Source: an uncultured Acetatifactor sp. (GTDB lineage Bacteria; Bacillota; Clostridia; Lachnospirales; Lachnospiraceae). From it: a stretch of DNA of 64,000 nt. This document shows, in pieces, positions 15,091 to 23,303 of the stretch; the first letter of the stretch is position 1; every line of letters starts with the position of its first letter. Under the pieces are notes generated by a model. That model was not told the DNA's origin. It saw only the letters and a list, made by a program, of their open reading frames with translations, and made no database searches. A program made the position numbers and the translations under genes. The stretch lies in assembly GCA_910585015.1 (NCBI GenBank), contig CAJUCT010000021.1:1-64000 (forward strand), in the 5' to 3' direction.

Positions 15091-17991
15091 ATGAATGATA
15101 GAGGATGTACAAAACTGGTGATGGGAATTTTGGCCCATGTGGATGCGGGCAAGACTACGCTGGCGGAGGGAATATTGTACCTGACCGGGGAGATTCGCAA
15201 GCTGGGCCGGGTGGATCACGGGGATGCCTTTCTGGACACCCATGCCCTGGAAAAAGCCAGGGGAATTACCATTTTCTCCAAACAGGCCCAAATAAGCGTT
15301 GACTGTGATGGTCAGACCCGGGAAATCACCCTGCTGGACACGCCGGGGCATGTGGATTTCTCCGCTGAGACAGAGCGCACACTGCAGGTATTGGATGCGG
15401 CTATTCTGGTGATCAGCGGTGCGGACGGTGTGCAGGGGCATGTGGAGACTTTGTGGAAACTATTGAAACGCTATGGAATCCCCACTTACCTGTTTATCAA
15501 CAAGATGGACCAGCCGGGGACGGATCCGCAGGCATTGCTGAAACAACTGCGGGAGCAGTTGGATGAGAATTGTGTGGATTTCAGCGTGGCGGATGCATTT
15601 CTGGGAGTGGCGGATGCGGACAATTACTCACCGGGTCAATCGGAACATACAAAACAGAAGAAACCGGGAGAAGAACAGCGGGAAAATGTGGAACAACTCA
15701 CCCGGGAGCAGTGGCTGGATAAAGCCGCTCTGTGCGGTGAGGAACTGATGGAGACCTATCTGGAGCAGGGCCGGTTGACCGTGCCGGACATTCGCGAGGC
15801 CATCCGCAGACGGCAGCTTTTTCCCTGTTATTTCGGATCGGCGCTAAAACTGTGGGGAGTGGAGGAACTGCTGCAGGGCGTCGCCCGCTATACCTATGAT
15901 CCGGTCTATGGGCAGGAATTGGCAGCCAGAGTCTATAAGATCGAGAGGGATGCAGGCGGCAGCCGTTTAACCAATCTGAAAGTGACCGGAGGAAGTCTGA
16001 AGGTGAAGGGATTGCTGGGCGGAGAGAAGATTGACCAGATCAGAATATACTCCGGAGCGGGGTACCGGCTGGCGGACGAGGCCCCGGCGGGATGTGTCTG
16101 CGCCGTCACGGGTCTTGGCAGGACCTACAGCGGTCAGGGACTGGGCGCCCAGGCCGACGGGGAGAAGCCCAGCCTGGTGCCGGTGCTCAGTTACCGGGTG
16201 GAACTGCCGGAGGGCTGCGATGTGCATAAGATGCTGAAAAACTTATATCAGTTGGAGGAGGAGATCCCGGAGCTGCATATTCTGTGGCAGGAGGGCAGGA
16301 ATCCTGCGGAGGGAGAGATTCATGCCCAGGTTATGGGACAGGTGCAGATCGAGATTCTGCAGGAACTGATTGCCCGGCGTTTCGGTGTGCAGGCGTCCTT
16401 TGGAGAGGGCAGCATTGTCTATCAGGAGACTATCACAAGGCCTGTGGAGGGTGTGGGACATTTCGAGCCGCTGCGTCACTATGCGGAGGTGCATCTGCTG
16501 TTAGAGCCGGGAGAGCCGGGCAGCGGCCTGGTGCTGCAGGCGGACTGCTGTGAGGATGATTTGGACAGAAACTGGCAGCGGCTGGTGCTGACGCACTTGG
16601 AGGAAAAGCGGCACACAGGCGTATTGACCAATTCAGTCATAACGGATATGCGGATTACTTTGATTGCCGGGAGGGCGCATTTGAAGCACACGGAGGGCGG
16701 GGACTTCCGCCAGGCCACCTACCGGGCCCTGCGGCAGGGGCTGATGAAGGCGGATAGCCGTCTGCTGGAACCCATGTATGCCTATACGCTGGATGTGCCC
16801 ACGGAGAATCTGGGGCGGGCCATGAGCGATATCCAGAAAAAGAGCGGTAGTTTTGAGGCCCCGGAGACTCTGGGGGAGCGCAGCATACTCAGGGGAACGG
16901 CTCCGGCGGCCACATTAAACGGTTATCAGATGGAGGTGAACGCCTACACCAGGGGCAGAGGCAGACTCTCCTGCCGATTCCATGGCTATGCTCCCTGTCA
17001 TAATGAGCAGGAGATTATTGAGAGCCATGGCTACGACCCCGAGCGTGATTTGGACAATCCCGCAGACTCGGTGTTTTGTGCTCATGGGGCGGGTTTTATT
17101 GTGCCCTGGCAGCAGGTGGAGAACTATGCCCATGTGGATACAGGGGACAAGCTGCGGCAGCTTTTGCCGGAGGTGTTTGGCCAACCTGGGGGTGAGGAGG
17201 GAGATTTCCCACCCGGAAATTCCCGGGTGGGAGGAGGCGGAGACATTTCGGTACAATCCCGGACGAGGGGGAGTGGGGGCGCTTCGGCGCAGTCTCAGGC
17301 GGACGGAGGGCGGGATGGCACATTTTCCCGGGAAGAGCGTTTCATCAGCCAGGAGGAGATCGAGGAGATCTATCTGCGCACTTATGGAACAAGGGCGCTG
17401 GATAAAAACCCCTGGAACAGGCCCGCCGCTCCTGCCAGAAGCTCTTCCCCGGCCAGGGAGCCTGTCTATAGGGGGACGCCGGGCCAGCATCAGGAGAGGT
17501 ATCTTCTGGTGGACGGATACAACATTATTTTTGCCTGGGAGGATCTGCGGGACATGGCCCGGGACAATGTGGAGGGGGCCCGGACCAGGCTCATGGACAT
17601 TCTGTGCAATTACCAGGGCTATATTCAGGACACCCTTATCCTGGTGTATGACGCTTACAAGGTCAAGGGCAGCCCAGGCACGGTACAGAAATATCACAAT
17701 ATTCATGTGGTCTACACCAAGGAGGCGGAGACTGCGGATCAGTATATTGAGAAAACCGTACATCGGATCGGCAGGAAGTATCAGGTGACAGTGGCCACTT
17801 CGGACGCTTTGGAACAGGTGATCATCTGGGGGCAGGGAGCAGCCCGCATGTCCGCCCAGGAACTGCGCCGGGAAGTGGAGAACCATACCCGGCAGCGCCT
17901 GGAGGAGTGGAAAGGGCAGCAGCCGGGCGGGCGATTCTTTGCCATGGAGGAAAAGCTGCGGCAGGTGGAACTGCCGGAAACCCCCAAATGA
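15091..17991 (+). CDS. EF-G/TetM-like GTPase fused to Rae1/YacP-type NYN nuclease domain
   Basis: The N-terminal two thirds is a translational GTPase of the TetM/EF-G class: AHVDAGKT (15-22), ARGITI (56-61), DTPGH (83-87) and NKMD (137-140), then domains II-V to about residue 690. The segment SVFCAHGAGFIVPW is close to the end of this part. A Gly-rich linker (about 690-800) leads to an NYN domain from residue 803: LLVDGYNII, LVYDAYKVKG and ETADQYIEK keep the acidic positions of the YacP/Rae1 family. Rae1 of Bacillus cleaves mRNA in the ribosomal A site, where TetM-type factors also bind. The fusion suggests a GTP-driven ribosome-rescue or mRNA-cleaving factor. Ribosomal-protection tetracycline resistance is an alternative I think less likely. 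Confidence 0.85.
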   Translation: MNDRGCTKLVMGILAHVDAGKTTLAEGILYLTGEIRKLGRVDHGDAFLDTHALEKARGITIFSKQAQISVDCDGQTREITLLDTPGHVDFSAETERTLQVLDAAILVISGADGVQGHVETLWKLLKRYGIPTYLFINKMDQPGTDPQALLKQLREQLDENCVDFSVADAFLGVADADNYSPGQSEHTKQKKPGEEQRENVEQLTREQWLDKAALCGEELMETYLEQGRLTVPDIREAIRRRQLFPCYFGSALKLWGVEELLQGVARYTYDPVYGQELAARVYKIERDAGGSRLTNLKVTGGSLKVKGLLGGEKIDQIRIYSGAGYRLADEAPAGCVCAVTGLGRTYSGQGLGAQADGEKPSLVPVLSYRVELPEGCDVHKMLKNLYQLEEEIPELHILWQEGRNPAEGEIHAQVMGQVQIEILQELIARRFGVQASFGEGSIVYQETITRPVEGVGHFEPLRHYAEVHLLLEPGEPGSGLVLQADCCEDDLDRNWQRLVLTHLEEKRHTGVLTNSVITDMRITLIAGRAHLKHTEGGDFRQATYRALRQGLMKADSRLLEPMYAYTLDVPTENLGRAMSDIQKKSGSFEAPETLGERSILRGTAPAATLNGYQMEVNAYTRGRGRLSCRFHGYAPCHNEQEIIESHGYDPERDLDNPADSVFCAHGAGFIVPWQQVENYAHVDTGDKLRQLLPEVFGQPGGEEGDFPPGNSRVGGGGDISVQSRTRGSGGASAQSQADGGRDGTFSREERFISQEEIEEIYLRTYGTRALDKNPWNRPAAPARSSSPAREPVYRGTPGQHQERYLLVDGYNIIFAWEDLRDMARDNVEGARTRLMDILCNYQGYIQDTLILVYDAYKVKGSPGTVQKYHNIHVVYTKEAETADQYIEKTVHRIGRKYQVTVATSDALEQVIIWGQGAARMSAQELRREVENHTRQRLEEWKGQQPGGRFFAMEEKLRQVELPETPK

Positions 17992-18059
17992 ACTGTACAG
18001 GCATTATATAGGCGGAGAGCCTTGATACAAGGTGAGACTCCTGCCAAATGGCATTTTGA

Positions 18060-18896
18060 TCAAAAGATGCCTCGGCTGCGGTATGCACCGGGCGGTATCC
18101 CTGTCTGCTGCTTAAAGGTGCGGGCGAAATGGGCATAGCTGGAGTAGCCGGTCATAAGCTGCGCCTGGGTTACCGTGAATCCCTCTGACAGCAGCTGCTG
18201 GGCCAGGGCTATTTTCTGCAAGGTGATATAGCTGCTCACAGTGGTGTTGGTGTGCCTTTTGAAAATGCGGGAAATATAGTCGGGATGCAGGTAAAAATGC
18301 TCGGACAGATCATGAAGTGACACCTTTTCCCCAATATGTTCATCCAGATAGCGGATAATGTCGGCCACAGTCTGCTGGGTTGTGGAGATACAGACATGGG
18401 GCTGGTTCCCGGGATGGTGCTGCACGAGAGCGTCTACGGAAGTCATACATTCCAGAAAGCATGCGGCCGCCTCGAAAAAGCTGTGATCATGCAGGGTAAG
18501 CAGCCTTTCAAAATTTTCCTGCAGGGTGTGCATTATAGGGGCAGGAGGGAAAAGCAGCAAGGGATGTCCAAAATCCTGCAAATAGGCATAATGGGTGTTC
18601 TCCTGGGGGATGATGCTGCTTAGCCAGGAAGCATTGATTGAGAGGATATAACGGTCGTACAACACATCAGTCTTATCAAAAAGGCGATGTACGCAAAAAG
18701 GCGGGATAAGAACCAGAGTTCCCGGTTCCGCGGTAAGCACCTGGTTCCCCAGCAGCACATTGGGCAGGGGAGACAGGCTCAAATACAGTTCTATTCCATC
18801 GTGGATATGGGGCGGAATCTGGGCATTGCAGTAGTCCCTTCTGTGGACGATGCTAAAGGAAGAGGTTCCTTCCGGATAAAAAACAGGGTTTTCCAT
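18060..18896 (-). CDS. AraC-family transcriptional regulator
   Basis: An N-terminal cupin-like sensing domain (HRRDYCNAQIPPHIHDGIEL) is followed by a C-terminal double HTH: VSLHDLSEHFYLHPDYISRI and then AQLMTGYSSYAHFARTFKQQ. The ATG at 18896 is preferred over an upstream TTG at 18947 because a GGAGGAG lies correctly before it. It is transcribed divergently from the oxidoreductase operon at 19184 and probably responds to a sugar or polyol handled by that operon. A weak hairpin (GCCAAATGGC, then TTTT, near 18045) could end the convergent GTPase gene. Confidence 0.85.
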   Translation of the reverse strand: MENPVFYPEGTSSFSIVHRRDYCNAQIPPHIHDGIELYLSLSPLPNVLLGNQVLTAEPGTLVLIPPFCVHRLFDKTDVLYDRYILSINASWLSSIIPQENTHYAYLQDFGHPLLLFPPAPIMHTLQENFERLLTLHDHSFFEAAACFLECMTSVDALVQHHPGNQPHVCISTTQQTVADIIRYLDEHIGEKVSLHDLSEHFYLHPDYISRIFKRHTNTTVSSYITLQKIALAQQLLSEGFTVTQAQLMTGYSSYAHFARTFKQQTGIPPGAYRSRGIF

Positions 18897-19183
18897 GATA
18901 ATATGCTCCTCCGGGGGTTGGATTTGCTCCTCTGAGCCATGGATCAAGGTAATATCGGCGGCGGATAAAGATCCGCTGCCTTTTTCAGTTTACATTGTAT
19001 CACACTGGGGGGCTTCTGTCCTGCCATATTTTATAGGAACCTACAGGTCGGATTTCATCATATTAGTGTAGGATTTATGCATTGTTTCTTGCGCGGTGTC
19101 AGTATATACTGAGAAAAACAGATTAAAGTCAAGTGACGGATATAGCTGTTGCGGAACAATATGCACCTGATTATGGAGGACTT
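18897..19183. promoter_or_regulatory. Divergent control region, AraC gene and oxidoreductase operon
   Basis: For the plus-strand operon, TTGTTT (19082-19087), 17 bp and TATACT (19105-19110) form a promoter; the -10 overlaps a perfect palindrome CAGTATATACTG (19100-19111). For the minus-strand AraC gene, TACAAT (complement of 18994-18999) lies 17 bp from AGGACA (complement of 19017-19022). A hairpin GGCGGCGGAT/ATCCGCTGCC followed by TTTTT on the plus strand (18957-18985) sits in the AraC leader and could stop antisense transcription. Confidence 0.6.
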
Positions 19184-20191
19184 ATGAAAAGAAAAGTGGC
19201 TATTGTAGGGTGCGGGGGGATCTCGCAGGTACATGCCCGGGTTCTCGGAGCCATGGAAGGGGTGGAACTCTGTGCTTTCGTAGACTGCAGGCTGGACTGC
19301 GCAGAAAAACTGGCCGGGCAATATGGAGAGGGAAGGGCTGGCATCTATGGGAACCTGAAGGAGATGTTGATGGCCAAGGAGCCCCAAGTGGTACATATCT
19401 GTACTCCTCACTATCTTCATGTCCCCATGGCTCTGGAGGTATTAGCGGGCGGCGGCTCCGTGTTCATGGAGAAGCCTCCGGCTATTTCCATCCGACAGTT
19501 TAAGCAGTTGGAGCAGGCACTGACACAAAGCAACGGAAAACTGGGCATTTGTTTCCAGAACCGATACAATCCTTCAACGAAAAAGGTGGACGAACTGCTG
19601 CGGGAGGGAAGACTGGGGGAGATCAGAGGCGGCAGAGCCTTTGTCACCTGGAACAGGGATGAAAATTATTATCGGGACAGTGACTGGCGCGGGAACTGGA
19701 AGACCGAGGGCGGCGGTGCATTGATCAATCAGTCCATACATGCCCTGGATCTTTTGCTTCGGTGGCTGGGGGAGCCGGATGTGGTAGAGGCATCTATGGG
19801 CAGCCATCATTTGCGGAAAGTGGCGGAGGTGGAGGATGTGGTGGAGGCGTTTCTGAAATTTCCCGGAGGAAAAAGGGCTTGCTTTTATGCCACCACCGCC
19901 TATGTCACAGATGCCCCGGTTCAGATAGAACTTGCCTGCGAACAGGGGAGCATCCGCGTGGAAGAGGAAAGGGTGACGGTAAAGTATTCACAGGGCGAAG
20001 AGGCAGTCTATCTGCTGAAGACAGAAGGGCCTGTGGGGAAAGCTTACTGGGGCAGTGGTCATGCTTCCTGCATCGATGATTTTTACCGCAGTCTTGAGAC
20101 GGGAACCCCATATGCGAATGACTTGGCCTCGGTAACCAATACCATGCAGGTTATGATGCGGATGTATCAAAGCGCAGGAATGCGGAACTAA
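19184..20191 (+). CDS. Gfo/Idh/MocA-family NAD(P)-dependent oxidoreductase
   Basis: The 335-residue protein begins with a Rossmann fold, KVAIVGCGGISQVHARVL, and has the family motif FMEKPPAISIRQFKQLE (EKP lysine) around residue 95. A C-terminal domain with GGGALINQSIHALDLL carries the usual substrate-site His. It should oxidise or isomerise a sugar, inositol or amino sugar using NAD(P). The ATG at 19184 follows GGAGGA closely. It is the first of three co-directional genes (with 20257 and 21606). Confidence 0.88.
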   Translation: MKRKVAIVGCGGISQVHARVLGAMEGVELCAFVDCRLDCAEKLAGQYGEGRAGIYGNLKEMLMAKEPQVVHICTPHYLHVPMALEVLAGGGSVFMEKPPAISIRQFKQLEQALTQSNGKLGICFQNRYNPSTKKVDELLREGRLGEIRGGRAFVTWNRDENYYRDSDWRGNWKTEGGGALINQSIHALDLLLRWLGEPDVVEASMGSHHLRKVAEVEDVVEAFLKFPGGKRACFYATTAYVTDAPVQIELACEQGSIRVEEERVTVKYSQGEEAVYLLKTEGPVGKAYWGSGHASCIDDFYRSLETGTPYANDLASVTNTMQVMMRMYQSAGMRN

Positions 20192-20253
20192 AAACAGCGT
20201 CTGTCTGGCCATGGCATAGGCTGGTACGGATGAGAAACTTTTATAAGGAGGCA

Positions 20254-20344
20254 GATATGGATAAGGTAAGTATGGATGTTTCCCATCCATTACCGATCAA
20301 CGCAATATCACAGGCACAGCCTGTGATATGCAGGGATAAGGTAA
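20254..20344 (+). repeat. Two-hairpin dispersed repeat, copy B, inside a gene start
   Basis: Hairpin 1 is ATGGATG/CATCCAT (20272-20290) and hairpin 2 is TATCACAGGC/GCCTGTGATA (20306-20328, loop ACA). The direct repeat GATAAGGTAA occurs at 20260-20269 and 20335-20344, exactly 75 bp apart, so the insert is 25 codons and keeps the frame. Compared with copy A, the fifth stem pair changes from G-C to A-T on both sides. Confidence 0.8.
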
Positions 20345-21486
20345 AATTGGGAATTATTGGTATCGGCGGCATGGGCAGCAATCATGCGCAATGTATTGTG
20401 GAGGGGAAAGTGCCGGAGATGAAGCTGACGGCTGTGGCCGACATCAAGGAGGCCAGGAGGGAGTGGGCCAGACAAAAACTCCCGGCGGATGTGGCCGTCT
20501 ACAGCGATGGCAAGGAACTGATCGAGAGCGGAACCTGTGACGCGGTGCTGGTGGCCACACCCCACTATCTGCATCCGGAGCTTGTGATCTGTGCCCTGGA
20601 GCATGGGCTTCATGCCATCACCGAGAAACCTGCCGGAGTGTACACCAAACAGGTGCGGGAGATGAATGAGGCGGCGGAAAAATCGGACAGAGTCTTTGCC
20701 ATTATGCTGAACCAGAGAACCAACTGCGTCTACCGCAAGATGCATGAGATGATTGCCAGTGGAGAACTGGGGCAGATCAAGCGGGTGAACTGGATTATCA
20801 CGGACTGGTATCGGACCCAGATCTATTATGACGCCGCGGACTGGAAAGCCACCTGGGACGGCGAGGGCGGCGGTGTGCTGCTGAACCAGTGCCCCCATCA
20901 GCTGGACCTGATACAGTGGCTATGCGGTATGCCGGTGCGGGTACGGGCTTTCTGCCATGAGGCGAAATGGCATGACATCGAGGTGGAGGACGATGTGACG
21001 GCCTATCTGGAGTATGAAAACGGAGCCACGGGTGTCTTTGTCACCACCACTGCCGACACTCCCGGCACGAACCGCCTGGAAATTACGCTGGAAATGGGAA
21101 AGCTGGTGTGTGAAAACAATAAGCTTTTGCTGTACCGCCTGGGTGAAAATGAGAGAATTTTCTGCAAAACCTCCAAGGAGGGATTTGCCCAGCCCCAGTG
21201 TATGCTGGAGGAGGTGGAGACGGACGGGCAAAACGAGCAGCATGTGGGAGTGCTGAAAGCGTTTGCAGGCAAAATTCTTCACGGTACGCCCCTGGTGGCG
21301 GAGGGAACGGAGGGGATTTACGGCCTTACCCTCTCCAATGCCATGCATCTGTCCAGCTGGCTTGACAGAATGGTGGAGATTCCCTTTGATGAGGAACTCT
21401 TTTTGCGGGAACTGAACAAAAAGAGGGCGACTTCCAGAAAAAAGACAGACAGCGGTATAGTGTTTGATACCACGGGAACTTATTGA
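20257..21486 (+). CDS. Gfo/Idh/MocA-family oxidoreductase with repeat-derived N-terminus
   Basis: The Rossmann core begins at VKLGIIGIGGMGSNHAQ, followed by ITEKPAGVYTKQVREMNE (EKP motif) and GEGGGVLLNQCPHQLDLI. The first 28 or so residues (MDKVSMDVSHPLPINAISQA...) come from repeat copy B, and DKV is present on both sides of it. This suggests that the original protein started MDKVKLGIIG. The ATG at 20257 follows AAGGAGG at 20245-20251. It is the second gene of a putative sugar or polyol catabolic operon; the substrate is unknown. The N-terminal extension is probably tolerated, not functional, but that is inference. Confidence 0.88.
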   Translation: MDKVSMDVSHPLPINAISQAQPVICRDKVKLGIIGIGGMGSNHAQCIVEGKVPEMKLTAVADIKEARREWARQKLPADVAVYSDGKELIESGTCDAVLVATPHYLHPELVICALEHGLHAITEKPAGVYTKQVREMNEAAEKSDRVFAIMLNQRTNCVYRKMHEMIASGELGQIKRVNWIITDWYRTQIYYDAADWKATWDGEGGGVLLNQCPHQLDLIQWLCGMPVRVRAFCHEAKWHDIEVEDDVTAYLEYENGATGVFVTTTADTPGTNRLEITLEMGKLVCENNKLLLYRLGENERIFCKTSKEGFAQPQCMLEEVETDGQNEQHVGVLKAFAGKILHGTPLVAEGTEGIYGLTLSNAMHLSSWLDRMVEIPFDEELFLRELNKKRATSRKKTDSGIVFDTTGTY

Positions 21487-21605
21487 GGCGTACCGACGGG
21501 GGACGAGACTTGGGCCGGAAAGGATCCAACAAAGTTAATGTGGACAAAACGGGTGCGGAAAAGCCATTTCCGGGCAGATATAGGAATTAGACAAGGAGCG
21601 GGAAA

Positions 21606-22451
21606 ATGTTTGAGAATATTGCATTGACAGGATTTGCGGATGAGATCGCCGCGTCTCTGGACACGCAGATGCAGGTGCTGGAAAAATTACATATGAATTA
21701 CATCGAAATGCGGGGAGTGGACGGCAGGAACTTTGTAGAGTACTCCGCCGCAGAGGCGAAGGAGATCAGGAAACGCTTGGAGGACAGAGGATTTGCCCTA
21801 TCTGCCGTGGGCTCTCCCATCGGAAAAATCGGAATCACGGAGGATTTTGCTCCTCACATGGAGTTGTTTAAGCATACCGTGGAGTTGGCACATATTATGG
21901 AAACCCCCAATATTCGGATGTTTAGTTTCTATGTGCCTAAGGAGAATGCCGCTGTCTATAAAGGGCAGGTCATGGAGCGGCTGGGGCAGTTTGTGGACTA
22001 TGCCGCCGCGGGCGGGATCGTTTTGCTTCATGAGAATGAAAAGGGAATTTATGGCGAGATGGCGGAGGGCTGTCTGGAGATTCTAAAGTGTTTTGCGGGA
22101 GAACATTTCAAAGCGGTTTTTGACTTTGCCAACTTCGTGCAGGCGGGACAGGATACCCTGGAGGCGTATGAACTGTTGAACCCCTATATCGCCTATATCC
22201 ATGTGAAGGATGCCATATTTAAGGATGGCAGCGTGGTTCCGGCAGGGTATGGGGACGGCAATGTTAAGGAGATTCTGAGGTGCCTGAAAGCCGACGGCTA
22301 CAGTGGGTATCTCTCTCTGGAGCCTCATCTCTCGGATTTCACCGGCTTTTCCTCCTTGGAGAAAGACGGCAAAATCGGGAAAAAACTGTCGGGGGAGGAA
22401 GCCTTCACCCTGGCCCATGACGCTTTGGTAAAGATTTTGGAGACAATATAG
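21606..22451 (+). CDS. Sugar phosphate isomerase/epimerase-type TIM barrel (AP-endonuclease 2 family)
   Basis: The 281-residue protein shows the AP_endonuc_2/IolE-like fold: FADEIAASLDTQMQVLEKL at the start, LLHENEKGIYGE in the middle (metal-site Glu), FDFANFVQAGQD, YIHVKDAIF and LSLEPHL at the end. Such enzymes isomerise or dehydrate sugars and inositols. It is the last gene of the set with two Gfo/Idh/MocA oxidoreductases, an arrangement seen in pathways for inositol, sugar acids or modified sugars. AAGGAGCGGGAAA precedes the ATG, and a strong terminator follows. Confidence 0.85.
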   Translation: MFENIALTGFADEIAASLDTQMQVLEKLHMNYIEMRGVDGRNFVEYSAAEAKEIRKRLEDRGFALSAVGSPIGKIGITEDFAPHMELFKHTVELAHIMETPNIRMFSFYVPKENAAVYKGQVMERLGQFVDYAAAGGIVLLHENEKGIYGEMAEGCLEILKCFAGEHFKAVFDFANFVQAGQDTLEAYELLNPYIAYIHVKDAIFKDGSVVPAGYGDGNVKEILRCLKADGYSGYLSLEPHLSDFTGFSSLEKDGKIGKKLSGEEAFTLAHDALVKILETI

Positions 22452-22467
22452 AAGGCATTGCGTTCTC

Positions 22468-22507
22468 TTTCCCCCTGCTTTATAATTGGGAGCAGGGGGA
22501 AATTTTT
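22468..22507 (+). terminator. Strong intrinsic terminator
   Basis: TTTCCCCCTGCT (22468-22479) pairs with AGCAGGGGGAAA (22491-22502), then TTTTT. It overlaps the open frame of the truncated Fe-S protein downstream. Confidence 0.85.
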
Positions 22508-23109
22508 ATGGTATTCCTCTGGTCAGACTAAAACACATAATTCAAGAGAAATCCGTCATATCCTTTGCGATGAGATTCCCGGTGGGAACGCTGGCATGTA
22601 AGACGCCGGTTCCCTATACAAGGGTCAGGAACTCCATTACGCCCAGGCTGGACGCTCTGGCTCTTGACCTCTGCATAGAACTGGAGCGGCGGGGAGTCAC
22701 CGCGGTGCCCATTCCCACCAACGAGAGTGTCTGGGACGAAAAGACCGGGAGATATCGCTCCATAATCTCTCAGAAACATGCCGCCCAGGCGGCGGGACTG
22801 GGAACCATAGGACGCCACTCTCTGCTGATCACGCCAGAGTTTGGGAGTATGGTCTGGCTGGGCTGTGTTCTGTGCGACACTCTGCTGGATGCGGACCCGC
22901 TGAGAGAGCGAATCTGCACAGACTGCAATAGATGCGTGGAAGTCTGCCCCATTCATGCCTTAGATAACACTGACCTGAACCAGGGCGCCTGCTGGGACTA
23001 TGCGTTTGGAGACGATGAGAGCCGGAAGACTTGGGTGATTTCCTGCCATAAATGCAGGGATATCTGCCCTTATAATTTGGGGACGGAGAATAGAAAGTTG
23101 ACGCAGTAG
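22501..23109 (+). pseudogene. 5'-truncated ferredoxin-type / epoxyqueuosine-reductase-like Fe-S protein
   Basis: The frame encodes about 200 residues of a QueG-like or related corrinoid/Fe-S protein. The C-terminal half has HAAQAAGLGTIGRHSLLITP and two 4Fe-4S cysteine sets, CTDCNRCVEVCP and CHKCRDICP. The N-terminus is missing: a TAA stop lies just before TTG at 22486, there is no ribosome binding site, and the terminator of the upstream operon runs into the frame. The first in-frame ATG is 22569. Some residues normally found between NFYGI and SFAMRF also seem lost. I read it as a remnant, although expression from 22569 cannot be excluded. Confidence 0.55.
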
Positions 23110-23187
23110 ATAATGCTCTTCAAGGATTGGGACACTGGCAGCGGGCATTTGCAGTCTGGGAGATATTGACGGTATTTGAAATATCAT

Positions 23188-23216
23188 TTGTGATTGGAGG
23201 GGAAATATGGTACAAT
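23188..23216 (+). promoter_or_regulatory. Predicted promoter of the beta-CASP/thyA/folA operon
   Basis: TTGTGA (23188-23193), 17 bp and TACAAT (23211-23216) lie about 90 nt before the start codon. The leader contains a G/C-rich hairpin near 23235-23262. Confidence 0.55.
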
Positions 23217-23303
23217 GTTCCTAAAAGGGTGGCGCCATGCGGGCGGGATCATCCGCAGGCCCCAGGCAGCTGCAAAACAAAAATACGATAGGAGGATGGG
23301 ACT

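Noticed and set aside
15091..17991. Plain tetracycline resistance gene
   Set aside because: The long C-terminal linker and NYN nuclease domain are absent from Tet(M)/Tet(O)-type proteins, so a resistance name would mislead.
23221..23265. T-box-like GGGTGGCGCCATGCGG before the beta-CASP gene
   Set aside because: No stem I, specifier or terminator precedes it; the gene is not a T-box target. Treated as a chance G/C-rich hairpin.
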